The notes under the pieces are model-generated. The model worked only from the letters and a program-made list of their open reading frames with translations. It did no database searches and had not been told where the DNA came from. Shown piece after piece: positions 16,768 to 25,902 of a stretch of DNA of 64,000 nucleotides (positions are counted from its first letter, which is position 1; each line of letters starts with the position of its first letter). The DNA lies in the NCBI GenBank assembly GCA_023150475.1, contig JAKLKU010000001.1, forward strand, positions 248,001 to 312,000, in the 5' to 3' direction. This stretch comes from Planctomycetota bacterium. GTDB lineage: Bacteria; Planctomycetota; UBA1135; GCA-002686595. The position numbers and the translations under genes are program-made.

Positions 16768-19488
16768 ATGGCGAAGCGGTCAATCAAGACGTACGAGCAC
16801 GGCGACAAGAAGCGGCCCAACAACCCGCCGGTCGGGCTCGTCACGCCGGAGACCGACCCGCCCGTGTCGAGCAAGAAGACGTACGCCTACGACCCGCACA
16901 TCGACCCCGCCCTGCAGTTCGACTCGCAGGGCGCGGAGATCGAACGTCTACTGGATGAGGCTCTCGCGGCGAAGGACATCGAGCGCGCGCGTCTGATCCT
17001 GCAGGAGCTGAAGCGGCGTCGTGAGCCGTACCTCGCGTGGGCCGGGAAGGCGGAGCGGACGAGCTTTCCCGTCGACACCGTGTCCCTGCACGTTCACGAG
17101 CGCATCGACCCGAAGCGGATCATCGAGGCCGTCAAGGCGCAGAACGGCAACGGGCACCACGAGCAGCTCGGCCTGTTCGAGCAGCCGACCGAGAATCCGC
17201 CTTTGCGAGAGGCTCTCGACTTCTACAAGCACGCACACGGCTGGTCGAACCGCCTGATCGCTGGCGACGCGCTTCTCGTGATGAACTCCCTCCTGGAGAA
17301 GGAGGGCATGGGCGGCAAGGTCCAGATGGTCTACATCGACCCGCCGTACGGCATCCGGTACGGATCGAATTTCCAGCCCTTCGTCAAGCGCAGCGACGTG
17401 AAGGATGGGAAGGATCAGGACCTCACGCGCGAGCCCGAGATGCTCAAGGCGTTCCGCGATACATGGGAGTTGGGAATCCACTCCTACCTCAGCTACCTCC
17501 GCGACCGCCTCCTGCTCGCGAAAGACCTGCTGCACGAGAGCGGTTCGTGTTTCGTGCAGATCAACGACGAGAACGTCCATCGCGTTCGCCACCTGCTTGA
17601 TGAGGTGTTTGGCGCGGAGAACTTCGTCTCTCAGATCACGTTCCAGACCACGTCGGGCTTCAAGACCAAGACGATCGCGACGCTGGGCGACTTCCTGCTG
17701 TGGTATGCGCGCGACAAGCCGAAGCTGAAGGTGCGCAAGCTCTTCGAGGCGCAACCGACCGTTCTCGGTGAGGGCAATGCGCGCTGGCTTCTCCTTCCTG
17801 ACGGGAGCTACCGGGGAGTGTCGGCGGCAGAGAAGCGCGGCGAAGTCGACCTGCCTGAAGGGGCGGCGCTGTACAACCCAGGTGACCTTCAGTCCCAGGG
17901 AGCGGCATCGGAACCGCAGCCGTACAAGTACGAGGGCAAGACTTACTCCCCCGGCGCGCAGTCTCACTGGAAGCCGAACTACCCGGCAGGGCTCGATCGA
18001 TTGGCGTGGGCGGGTCGTCTCCACGTTGCAAAGGACAGCCTGCGCTATCGCCGCTTCGCCTCCGATTTTCCGTTCACTGAGCGGGGGAACATCTGGACGG
18101 ACACCATCACCGGCAACTTCACCGAAGACAAAATCTACGCCGTCCAGACCAACTCCAAGGTGATCGGCCGGTGCATCACCCTCTGCACCGATCCCGGCGA
18201 TCTTGTTTTTGATCCGACTTGCGGCTCGGGAACGACCGCGTACGCAGCGGAGATGTGGGGGCGTCGATGGATCACATGCGATACATCGCGGATTGCGATC
18301 ACACTCGCGCGTCAGCGCCTGATGACGGCGATCTTCGACTACTACGAGCTTGAACACCCGAATCAGGGCGTTGCGGGCGGTTTCCGGTACGAGACCGTCC
18401 CTCACATCACGCTGGAGAGCATCGCGAATAACCCGGAGCTTCGGGCAGGAATGTCGCCTGACGACATCGCCGCTGTGATCGCGAAGTACGCCCCGCCGGA
18501 ACCGCTCTACGACCAGCCGGAGCCGGACAAGACCAAGGCGCGCGTGACCGGCCCGTTCACCGTGGAAGCTGTTCCTGCGCCCGTGGTGATCCCGATTGGC
18601 GAAGTCGAACCGGAGCCGCACTCAGACGCATCCGTCGCCCGCTCCGGCGAAACCCTGCGGCAGGCTGAATGGCGCGGCGAGCTGTTCAAGACGGGCGCGC
18701 GAGGCAAGGGCGGGCAGATTCTCCGTTTCACCAGGGTGGAGCCGCTCGCCGGGGCGACGCATCTTCACGCCGAGGCCGAGGTCGGCACCGCGCCGGACAA
18801 CGCCGCACTCGCAGGCCAACGCGCAGTCATCTGCTTCGGCCCCGAACACGCGCCGATGGAGCAGCGCCAAGTCGAGCTTGCCTGGGAGGAGGCGCGCAGC
18901 CTTCGGCCGAAGCCCGCGATCCTCCTCTTCGCCGCGTTCAGCTACGACCCCGAGGCCGCGAAGGACATCGACCAGATGGACCCAACCAAGGCCGGGATGC
19001 AGTTCCTCCGCGCGGAGATGAACGACGATCTCGCCACGGCGGACCTCAAGAAGAAGCGCGCGACGAACGAGAGCTTCTGGCTCGTCGGCCAGCCCGACGT
19101 TCACGTGCGGCTGGTCAAGAAGGGGCCGGACAAGGGCAAAATCGAGGTCGAAGTTACGGGCTTCGACTACTTCGACCTCAAGGAGGGTGTCGTGCGCTCG
19201 GGTGGCCCTGAGCGGATCGCTGCGTGGATGCTCGACAGCGACTACGACGGGCGAAGCCTTTATCCACGTCAGGTGTTCTTCCCGATGGCCGCCGACGATG
19301 CTGGATGGGCGGACCTCGCGAAGACCCTCCGGGCTGAGATCGACCCGCAGCGGATCGAAGCGTATCGGGGCGCGAAGAGCCTTCCTTTCGAGGCGGGCAA
19401 GTGGAAGCGCATCGCGGTGAAGGTCGTCGACGATCGCGGCATCGAGAGCCTCGTGGTTCGGCAGCTCGACGAGGTGCTGAGGGGATGA
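16768..19488 (+). CDS. Type III-like site-specific DNA methyltransferase (Mod)
   Basis: 906 residues. A beta-class amino-methyltransferase: the catalytic motif DPPYG at 191-195 precedes the S-adenosylmethionine-binding motif DPTCGSGTT at 482-490. This order and the 290-residue insert, probably target recognition, fit type III Mod subunits, which methylate adenine N6. About 350 C-terminal residues extend beyond typical Mod and contain a Lys-rich segment. AGGAAG lies a little far upstream (14 bases). The gene overlaps the next by four bases (ATGA), so methyltransferase and nuclease are coupled. Confidence 0.9.
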   Translation: MAKRSIKTYEHGDKKRPNNPPVGLVTPETDPPVSSKKTYAYDPHIDPALQFDSQGAEIERLLDEALAAKDIERARLILQELKRRREPYLAWAGKAERTSFPVDTVSLHVHERIDPKRIIEAVKAQNGNGHHEQLGLFEQPTENPPLREALDFYKHAHGWSNRLIAGDALLVMNSLLEKEGMGGKVQMVYIDPPYGIRYGSNFQPFVKRSDVKDGKDQDLTREPEMLKAFRDTWELGIHSYLSYLRDRLLLAKDLLHESGSCFVQINDENVHRVRHLLDEVFGAENFVSQITFQTTSGFKTKTIATLGDFLLWYARDKPKLKVRKLFEAQPTVLGEGNARWLLLPDGSYRGVSAAEKRGEVDLPEGAALYNPGDLQSQGAASEPQPYKYEGKTYSPGAQSHWKPNYPAGLDRLAWAGRLHVAKDSLRYRRFASDFPFTERGNIWTDTITGNFTEDKIYAVQTNSKVIGRCITLCTDPGDLVFDPTCGSGTTAYAAEMWGRRWITCDTSRIAITLARQRLMTAIFDYYELEHPNQGVAGGFRYETVPHITLESIANNPELRAGMSPDDIAAVIAKYAPPEPLYDQPEPDKTKARVTGPFTVEAVPAPVVIPIGEVEPEPHSDASVARSGETLRQAEWRGELFKTGARGKGGQILRFTRVEPLAGATHLHAEAEVGTAPDNAALAGQRAVICFGPEHAPMEQRQVELAWEEARSLRPKPAILLFAAFSYDPEAAKDIDQMDPTKAGMQFLRAEMNDDLATADLKKKRATNESFWLVGQPDVHVRLVKKGPDKGKIEVEVTGFDYFDLKEGVVRSGGPERIAAWMLDSDYDGRSLYPRQVFFPMAADDAGWADLAKTLRAEIDPQRIEAYRGAKSLPFEAGKWKRIAVKVVDDRGIESLVVRQLDEVLRG

Positions 19489-22400
19489 CGACGACCGAGG
19501 CGCGGCGCTCCAAGAAGCCGGACACCCTCATCATCAACGGCCCGTTCGAGGAACCGTCGCGCTTCTGGCGGTACGAGCGTGAGACGCGCGAGTTCGTGCT
19601 CGTTGAGGGTGAACGCCGTCCGGCTGGCTACGTCGTTGCGACACCCGGCTCCCAGAGCTTTGACGATCCCGGCGTGTTCCACGAACTGCCCCTCGTCAAC
19701 GCAATCCGCCCCCGGATCAAAGCATGGCGTGAAGCCGAGTGGCCAGGTGTCACCGGGACGACGCGCCGCCTTCTCCTGCACTGGCACGACAAGGAAGCTC
19801 GGCAGTTCCCCTTCTTCTTCTGCCAGCTAGAGGCGATCGAGACGATCATCTGGCTGACCGAGGCGTCCGCAGCAGAGCGTCAGGGGATCGTCGTTCCTGG
19901 CGACGGCGGTCCGTTCCCGCGATGGTGTACCAAGATGTTCACCGGAGGGGGCAAGACCCTACTCATGGCGATGCTCATCGCGTGGCAGGCGCTCAACAAG
20001 GTCGCCAACGCGAAGGACAGCAGCTACAGCAAGAACGTCCTCATCATCGCACCAGGACTCACGGTCAAGAGTCGCCTGCAGGTCCTGCAGCCGGACCACC
20101 CCGCGAACTACTACGCGGCCTTCGGTGTCGTGCCCGATGCCCTCCTCGAAAAGCTGCGCCTTGCCAGGGTGCTCATTCAGAACTGGCACCGGCTCGACTG
20201 GGACACCGACGCGCAGATCGCGAAGAAGAAGACCGTCGACAAACGTGGAGCGAAGAGCGACGAAGCCTACGTGCGCACCGTGCTCGGTGACATGGCGAAC
20301 GCGCACAACCTCGTCGTTATCAACGACGAGGGCCACCATGCGTGGCGCGTTCCTGTGGGGGCCAAGCTCGCGGGGGCAGACAAGGCGGCGGCGCAGGATG
20401 CGACGAAGTGGGTAGGCGGCCTGGATCGCATCCACAAGGTCCGAGGCATCTTGCGTTGCTTCGACTTTTCCGCGACGCCGTTCGCGCCCTCCGGCAAGCG
20501 CAGCAACGAGGAGTCGCTGTTCGATTGGATCGTGAGCGACTTCGGCCTCAACGATGCGATCGAGGCGGGGCTGGTGAAGACGCCGCGTGTCGTGGTTCGC
20601 GATGACAGCGTGCCGGACGCGAAGCAGTACCGCTCGCGGCTCTACCACATCTACGCCGACCCCGAGGTCAAGGACGACCTGAACCGGAAGGCTGAGGAAC
20701 ACGAGCCACTCCCCGACCTCGTCCTCAATGCGTACTACCTGCTCGGCAAGGACTGGCTCGAAACGCGCAAGCGATGGTCGGAGGCTGGACACCGCGTTCC
20801 GCCGGTGATGATCACGTCCGCCAACCTGACGGAGACCGCCGCGCGCATCAAGTACGCCTTTGATCACGGAAAGATCCGCATCGAGGAGTTGTGCGCGCCT
20901 GATCGCACGCTGCACATCGACAGCAAGGTCTTGGACAAGGCCGAGCAGCGCGACGAACCCGTCGTGATCGCGGAAGCGCAAGACGACGAAGAGGATGGAG
21001 ACGAGCCCCGCGTAGTGAAGCTAACCAAGGTTCAGCAGGCGGAGATGCTGCGACGTCGCGTGGCTACCGTCGGACAAGTCGGCGAGCCGGGTGAGCAGAT
21101 TCAGAACGTCATCTCGGTCGACATGCTGTCCGAGGGGTGGGATGCACGCACCGTGACGCACATCCTCGGTCTTCGCGCATTCACGAGTCAGCTCCTCTGC
21201 GAGCAGTTCGTGGGACGCGGGCTGCGACGCACGTCCTACGAACTGAACAAGGACACTGGGCTGCTCGACGCGGAGTACGTGAACGTCTTCGGTGTGCCGT
21301 TCACGTTCCTCCCGCACGAGAGCGAGGACGGGCCGCCTCCTCCACCGCCTCCCCCCAAGACGGAGGTTCGCGCGATCCCCGAGCGGGAGGCGGAGTTCGC
21401 GATCACTTGGCCCAACATCGTCAAGATCGAGCCGGTGTTGCGGCACACGCTTGACGTCGACCTCGCCAGGGTTGCGCCACTGGAGATCCAGGCATCGAAG
21501 GTCGCGACACTCGCACAGCTCGCTCCCTCCGTGAGCGGCAAGCCCGACGTGTCACGCATCTCTGAGATCGCGATCGAGGATCTCGCGCGGCGGATGAGGT
21601 TTCAGAAGATCGCCTTCGAGTCCGCGCGCGACATCTACGACCAGATGCAGGCGGACTGGAAGGGCAGTAAGGAGTCGCTGCTAGCCCAGCTTGTGCGCCT
21701 CGTCGAGCGGTTCCTTGCGTCTGATCGACTGAGGATCGACCCGCCGCTGTTCAACCGCGACGAACTCCGTCGTCGCGTCTTGCTGACACTTACGATGCAG
21801 CAGATCGTGCAGCACCTGTGGATGGCGATACGCGAGCAGAATGTCCTTCAGCGTGATGGTACGCCCGTGCTGGTTCCAGTGTTCGACAGCGAGCGCCCTG
21901 TACGAGGAACCGCAGACATGCCGTCCTGGTTCACGGGCAAGCCGTGCGAGCGGACAACGCGAAGCCACATCAACGTCTGCGTCTACGACTCCACCTGGGA
22001 GGCGAGCGATGCATTCCATCTCGACCGCTCCGAGCACGTGGTCGCGTGGGCGAAGAACGACCACCTCGGGTTCGAGGTCTGGTACGTGTTCAGGGGGATT
22101 CGCAAACGGTTCCGGCCGGACTACCTCATCCGCCTCACGAACGGTCTGACCCTTGTGCTGGAGACGAAGGGGCAGGACTCCGACGAGAACCGGACCAAGC
22201 GCCGCTTCCTCGCCGAGTGGGTGCGCGCGGTGAACGGGCACGGTGGATTTGGCAAGTGGACCGCCGACGTCGCGCTCAGCCCGGACGATATTCACGGCCT
22301 GCTGGAACGCCACGCGACGCCTGATTCCCGTTCAGCGAACGCCACCAGGAACGTGCAGGACTGCAGCTCGCCAAGGAGCCGACCCCATGCAAATCAATAA
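19485..22400 (+). CDS. Type III-like restriction enzyme: SF2 helicase with C-terminal PD-(D/E)xK nuclease
   Basis: 971 residues. The helicase part has TGGGKT (153-158) as Walker A, DEGHH (281-285) as motif II, FSATPF, and QFVGRGLRR as motif VI. After a helical region, the C-terminal nuclease motif PDYL ... LETKG places Asp879, Glu893 and Lys895 as metal-binding triad. It resembles Res subunits of type III systems, in particular the BPTD_3080-like restriction endonucleases. It should cleave unmodified DNA together with the upstream methyltransferase. A run of eight prolines links helicase and following domain. It overlaps the next gene by 14 bases. Confidence 0.88.
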   Translation: MTTTEARRSKKPDTLIINGPFEEPSRFWRYERETREFVLVEGERRPAGYVVATPGSQSFDDPGVFHELPLVNAIRPRIKAWREAEWPGVTGTTRRLLLHWHDKEARQFPFFFCQLEAIETIIWLTEASAAERQGIVVPGDGGPFPRWCTKMFTGGGKTLLMAMLIAWQALNKVANAKDSSYSKNVLIIAPGLTVKSRLQVLQPDHPANYYAAFGVVPDALLEKLRLARVLIQNWHRLDWDTDAQIAKKKTVDKRGAKSDEAYVRTVLGDMANAHNLVVINDEGHHAWRVPVGAKLAGADKAAAQDATKWVGGLDRIHKVRGILRCFDFSATPFAPSGKRSNEESLFDWIVSDFGLNDAIEAGLVKTPRVVVRDDSVPDAKQYRSRLYHIYADPEVKDDLNRKAEEHEPLPDLVLNAYYLLGKDWLETRKRWSEAGHRVPPVMITSANLTETAARIKYAFDHGKIRIEELCAPDRTLHIDSKVLDKAEQRDEPVVIAEAQDDEEDGDEPRVVKLTKVQQAEMLRRRVATVGQVGEPGEQIQNVISVDMLSEGWDARTVTHILGLRAFTSQLLCEQFVGRGLRRTSYELNKDTGLLDAEYVNVFGVPFTFLPHESEDGPPPPPPPPKTEVRAIPEREAEFAITWPNIVKIEPVLRHTLDVDLARVAPLEIQASKVATLAQLAPSVSGKPDVSRISEIAIEDLARRMRFQKIAFESARDIYDQMQADWKGSKESLLAQLVRLVERFLASDRLRIDPPLFNRDELRRRVLLTLTMQQIVQHLWMAIREQNVLQRDGTPVLVPVFDSERPVRGTADMPSWFTGKPCERTTRSHINVCVYDSTWEASDAFHLDRSEHVVAWAKNDHLGFEVWYVFRGIRKRFRPDYLIRLTNGLTLVLETKGQDSDENRTKRRFLAEWVRAVNGHGGFGKWTADVALSPDDIHGLLERHATPDSRSANATRNVQDCSSPRSRPHANQ

Positions 22401-22974
22401 CCGTCGCGACATCCTGCTCCTCCTACTGTACTCGCCCGGCGTGGGCGAGGTTCCCAACGAGCCGATCTCAGGACGCACCCGGCTCACCAAGGCGCTCTTC
22501 CTCTTCAAGGAAGAAGTGCTTCCGCACTTCCGGCGCGGGACGGCCATCTCGGCTGAGAACTTCTACGAGTTCTTCCCGTGGAACTTTGGGCCATTCTCGC
22601 GGCAGATATACGACGACCTGAACTTCTTCCAACTTCACGGGTTCATCGAGGAAGAGGGCACAGAGGAAGAGACGCTGCCGGAGTCTGCAGCGGAGTGGGA
22701 GGAGTGGCTGCGTTCCTCTGCCCCCGACTCGGCTGACTCGGCCTTCACGGAGTACGAGGAGCAGCAATTCAGGCTGACGGAGAAAGGCACGGCGTTCACG
22801 AAGTCCAAGCTCTACCAATCGCTGAGCGATGAGCAGAAGCGCCTCCTTCGCGAGTTCAAGGCGCGGGTCGTATCGGCGTCATTGCGGTCGATCCTGCGTT
22901 ACGTGTACGAGCGATACCCGAAGGAGATCGTCAACTCGGAGATCCGGGATCAAGTTCTCGGCTCGGGAGGGTAG
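22387..22974 (+). CDS. YwgA/Panacea-like helical protein
   Basis: 195 residues. The opening RDILLLLLYSPG ... ISGRTRLTKALFLFKEE, then FYEFFPWNFGPFSRQIYDDLNFF, follows the pattern of YwgA- and Panacea-type proteins: a winged-helix-like helical unit whose GPF/GPY turn precedes an aromatic helix. A negatively charged linker and an FRLTEKG helix-turn follow. Relatives act as antitoxin or adaptor modules in toxin-antitoxin and defence loci. AAGGAG lies eight bases before the ATG. The gene overlaps the restriction subunit and probably shares its transcript. The family link is by motif only. Confidence 0.5.
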   Translation: MQINNRRDILLLLLYSPGVGEVPNEPISGRTRLTKALFLFKEEVLPHFRRGTAISAENFYEFFPWNFGPFSRQIYDDLNFFQLHGFIEEEGTEEETLPESAAEWEEWLRSSAPDSADSAFTEYEEQQFRLTEKGTAFTKSKLYQSLSDEQKRLLREFKARVVSASLRSILRYVYERYPKEIVNSEIRDQVLGSGG

Positions 22975-22982
22975 GTGTCTGC

Positions 22983-23495
22983 ATGGACGATGTGTGGGCA
23001 GCAGTCTCAGCGGCGGCGGGCACAATCCTCGTGGGAGGCGTGACCCCGCACCTCAACCTGTACCTAGAACCCATCCGCGACTTTCGTTCGCGCATGAGCG
23101 CGCAGAAGCGCGACCTGCTCGTGCGGCTCGCCGGTCGCCACGCTGAGGTCCTCCGCGACCTCGCACGCGCAACGGACGAGCCACTGCGGAGCTTCGTCGT
23201 TGCTCCAAAGACCGCCGAGCCGGACAAGATCGATGGCTACACCTCGGAGATGTTCCGGGTCGTGGGCGTCTTCGCCCGCCTTCGCGAATTTGATCGGAGA
23301 ATCCGCGCTGGACACACGATCCTGTTCGCGACGACCTGCCTCGGGGTGGTGGGTGTGATCGCTAGTGCGCTGATCCCGGCTGCCCGTCCATACGTTCTTA
23401 CCGGTGGGCTTTGTTCGCTGGCCCTCCAGTTCGCCTCCATTGGAGCCGTCTTCCACACCGCACGAACTCTCGATGACTACGAAGAAGTCACCTAG
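22983..23495 (+). CDS. Membrane protein of unknown function
   Basis: 170 residues. The first helix (about 5-22) is weakly hydrophobic; a charged, helical middle (about 30-105, many Arg/Asp/Glu) is followed by two strong transmembrane helices (about 110-130 and 136-158). The start lies eight bases after the preceding stop, and the end overlaps the nuclease gene by 23 bases, so it is part of the same operon. A membrane protein beside nuclease and helicase genes could act in abortive-infection signalling; that is inference, and no domain was recognised. Confidence 0.6.
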   Translation: MDDVWAAVSAAAGTILVGGVTPHLNLYLEPIRDFRSRMSAQKRDLLVRLAGRHAEVLRDLARATDEPLRSFVVAPKTAEPDKIDGYTSEMFRVVGVFARLREFDRRIRAGHTILFATTCLGVVGVIASALIPAARPYVLTGGLCSLALQFASIGAVFHTARTLDDYEEVT

Positions 23496-23910
23496 TACAC
23501 ACATCCGGCGCGAGGAGGAGCTGGTGCATGCGCTCAGCCAGTTCCTCGTGAGCACCGGATACCGTGTTCGGCATGAAGTGCCGAACATGGGCCAGAGCGC
23601 GGACCTAGTCGCGACGCGCGGCCGATGGGTCACCTTCGTCGAAGCGAAGATGCGGGACTGGCGGCGCGCGTTGGAACAGTGCCGCGCTCACGAGCAGGTG
23701 GCCGACTTCGTGTGCATCGCGCTACTTGGGGCGCGACCTTCGGCCGAGCTAGTTCGGGAAGTCGAGTCTAGCGGGTACGGTCTGGTGCTCGTGTCCCCGG
23801 TCGATGGGGAATGCCGGTGGATTACCACGCCCGCCCGCAACCGTTCCGTGTGGCAGCCGCAACGTCGCATGTTGTCCGAATCTCTGAGGCTCATCCGCCA
23901 TGTCGATTGA
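23473..23910 (+). CDS. PD-(D/E)xK nuclease-like protein
   Basis: 145 residues. A small restriction-endonuclease fold can be read: helix EEELVHALSQFLVSTGY, then strands with SADLV (Asp44) and TFVEAK (Glu57, Lys59), and the helix ALEQCRAHEQVADF. This is the D ... E-x-K layout of Holliday-junction-resolvase-like or Mrr-like nucleases. The ATG at 23473 lies within the end of the membrane-protein gene; no closer family was recognised. It overlaps the next gene by 11 bases. It could be the effector nuclease of the operon. Confidence 0.65.
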   Translation: MTTKKSPSTHIRREEELVHALSQFLVSTGYRVRHEVPNMGQSADLVATRGRWVTFVEAKMRDWRRALEQCRAHEQVADFVCIALLGARPSAELVREVESSGYGLVLVSPVDGECRWITTPARNRSVWQPQRRMLSESLRLIRHVD

Positions 23911-25222
23911 ACACTGGATGTTCTTCGGGACGTTCGCGCAGAAGGACTTCTTCGAGTACCCGCAGCAGGGCACATATGCCGGGGTCATCCTGAACGCGAA
24001 CATGGTCGCGCATGCGCCCGGTGGGCTGGCCGCTTTTCTTCAAGAGAAGCGCGCAGGGGGGAAGTACCTGATCGACCCGCTGACCCATGCGTTCCAGCAT
24101 GATCCCAGTGTGATTTCCGACGGCGAGGGTGAGACAAAATCGTCGATCCGATCGCTCGCCGAACACTACGGAGACCCGATCCTCTCGCTCGCCGGAAAGA
24201 GACCCCTCCGCCCCAAGGATCTCGCTGGCGGAGCCCTCTCAGACGTCGTGAAGAACTGCGTCGCCTTCCAGCGCGAGTATCTGCCTGCGAACATGAAAGA
24301 GACGGACGCGGCGAAGTACCTCGAAGATCAGGCGACGCAGGAGCCGTACGCGGTAGTTGCGCCGTACTTCTTCCTAACCGAGGCCACCGTCGATCATTGG
24401 CTTCCACTGTGCGTTGACTCTGTACGCCTTACCCGGGCTGCGGTCCCCCCTGATGGCCCGCGTGTGTTCGGGTCCGTCGTCGTGAGCCAAGGTGTGGTGA
24501 CTGATCGCGTGGCACGCGAGAAGGTCGCGCAAGCGTTCGCGTCGACGTCAGCGGATGGCTTCCTGCTATGGGTCGACAACCTGGATGAGCAGAGTGCTGG
24601 CGGTTCCGAGTTGGCGGGCCTGATGGCGCTCGCACACGCGCTTCGCTCTAGATCCCGCGAGGTCATCAACATCCACGGAGGCTACTTCTCCGTTCTCGTC
24701 GCCGGAGCGGCAGGAGGTAATGGGATGTCCGGCGTCGCACACGGGCCGGAGTTCGGCGAGTTCAGGAGCGTCGTCCCCGTCGGAGGCGGAATCCCAATTG
24801 CTCGCTACTACGTACCCAAGTTGCACGCGCGCGTCCGATATCGCGATGCGTTGCGGATGTTCCGCGAGAAAGGCTGGCTGGAGACGGCTGACGTGTTCCA
24901 CGAGTCGGTGTGCAACTGCTCTGAGTGTCAGTCGACACTTGGCGGCGATCCCGGCAGATTCACCCTGTTCGGGGAAGGAAACGCGAAGAGCGTTCGCCGC
25001 CGTCAGGGAATCGTCCGAATCGAGTTCCCCACTCGTGAGGCGTCACAGCGTTGCCTCAAGCACTACCTCCAGTGGAAGCGCCGCGAGTACGTGCAGGCCG
25101 CGATCGCGCCGAAGGACAAACTCCTTCTGGAACTCGTTGAAGGGGCACAGCTCTTCGAGGATGTCGCCGGACTCGACGGCGTTGCGCACCTTCGACTCTG
25201 GGAGACGGTGCTGAAAGGGTGA
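23900..25222 (+). CDS. Uncharacterised protein with a CxCxxC site, possibly tRNA-guanine transglycosylase-like
   Basis: 440 residues, last gene of the restriction operon. Cys338, Cys340 and Cys343 form CNCSEC, followed by His388 in LKHYLQWK. This recalls the CxCxxC ... H zinc site of tRNA-guanine transglycosylases and the DNA-modifying DpdA proteins, although the gap to His is 45 residues rather than about 26. Alternating hydrophobic strands and Gly loops (HGGYFS, PVGGGIPIARYY, KLHARV) suit a TIM barrel. The usual DSGG-type active site was not found. The resemblance is tentative; base exchange in DNA or RNA is only one possibility. Confidence 0.5.
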   Translation: MSIEHWMFFGTFAQKDFFEYPQQGTYAGVILNANMVAHAPGGLAAFLQEKRAGGKYLIDPLTHAFQHDPSVISDGEGETKSSIRSLAEHYGDPILSLAGKRPLRPKDLAGGALSDVVKNCVAFQREYLPANMKETDAAKYLEDQATQEPYAVVAPYFFLTEATVDHWLPLCVDSVRLTRAAVPPDGPRVFGSVVVSQGVVTDRVAREKVAQAFASTSADGFLLWVDNLDEQSAGGSELAGLMALAHALRSRSREVINIHGGYFSVLVAGAAGGNGMSGVAHGPEFGEFRSVVPVGGGIPIARYYVPKLHARVRYRDALRMFREKGWLETADVFHESVCNCSECQSTLGGDPGRFTLFGEGNAKSVRRRQGIVRIEFPTREASQRCLKHYLQWKRREYVQAAIAPKDKLLLELVEGAQLFEDVAGLDGVAHLRLWETVLKG

Positions 25223-25898
25223 CCCCGGGGCACGTTCGTCGGCGGTTCGCGAGGTTGGACTCTAGAACTCGGTCCGAACCACCTCGACCGATCCCCTAGC
25301 ATTACCCACGTTCACGACGGCAAGGGAGCGGCGCACTCCTGTTCAAAGAGGTCGAGGTGGTCGGCGTAGAACCGCGTGACGCCCCTGCGCTCTTGCTGCC
25401 AGTCGAGCACACGCAGATCAACGTCGCCGGGGAGGGATGGCCCTGGAGGGCTGCTCTGGAGACGCCATGCAGCCTGCAGTCTCACAGACTGTCACGCACA
25501 GTGGCGATCGAGATCCCGGTCGAGCCTCCCGTCCGGCTCCCGTTCGTCCCGCTCCAGTCCGGGGCTCGCCTCCAGGGCTTGCCGGGCCGTCTTAGGCGCT
25601 CGTTGCCGGGCCGAGCCCAGGTAGCCTGCCGGGAGGAGGCTCCAACGCGGGCAGGTGGCTTCCAGGGGCTCTGGATCGCGGTCCCAGCGGTGGAAAACGG
25701 CTTCCGGGGCGGGGGTATCTTCCGAGATCGCAGAAGAACTCCCGGACCCCTTCCTGGCCTGCCCCCAGCGTTCCTCACCCGTTCTTTCAGAACTACCGCG
25801 CCGCTCGGGCAGCCGAGGCGGATCAGCCGTCGCCCCCTCCCATAGCGGTCGCCCGGACCCACCGTTCTCGCGTCACGCCCGCCTCACGTGACAGGCTG
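25223..25898. other. 676-bp region with only a possible gene remnant
   Basis: Larger open frames here (for example 25357-25845 plus) are Pro/Arg-rich and look non-coding. An 11-bp inverted repeat, CCACCTCGACC (25279-25289) with GGTCGAGGTGG (25350-25360), overlaps the 3' part of the short frame described separately. A GTGACA-GGC-TGTCAC palindrome closes the region at 25888-25902. Confidence 0.5.
25312..25485 (-). pseudogene. Possible 3' remnant of a gene (57 codons)
   Basis: A short minus-strand frame from GTG at 25485 to a TGA at 25312. Its last 36 residues (VLDWQQERRGVTRFYADHL and an acidic, aromatic end) look like a genuine protein C-terminus, while the upstream part is low-complexity and soon meets a stop. 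It may be the tail of a gene destroyed during assembly of the element. No family was recognised. Confidence 0.25.
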
Positions 25899-25902
25899 TC
25901 AC
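25888..25902. repeat. GTGACA-GGC-TGTCAC palindrome
   Basis: A perfect 6-bp dyad overlapping the stop codon of the small serine recombinase. It matches the palindrome at 10211-10223 in its TGACA ... TGTCA arms. Confidence 0.4.

Noticed and set aside
25357-25845. 162-codon plus-strand frame
   Set aside because: Pro/Arg-rich, without ribosome binding site or motif, and overlaps a better minus-strand frame end.
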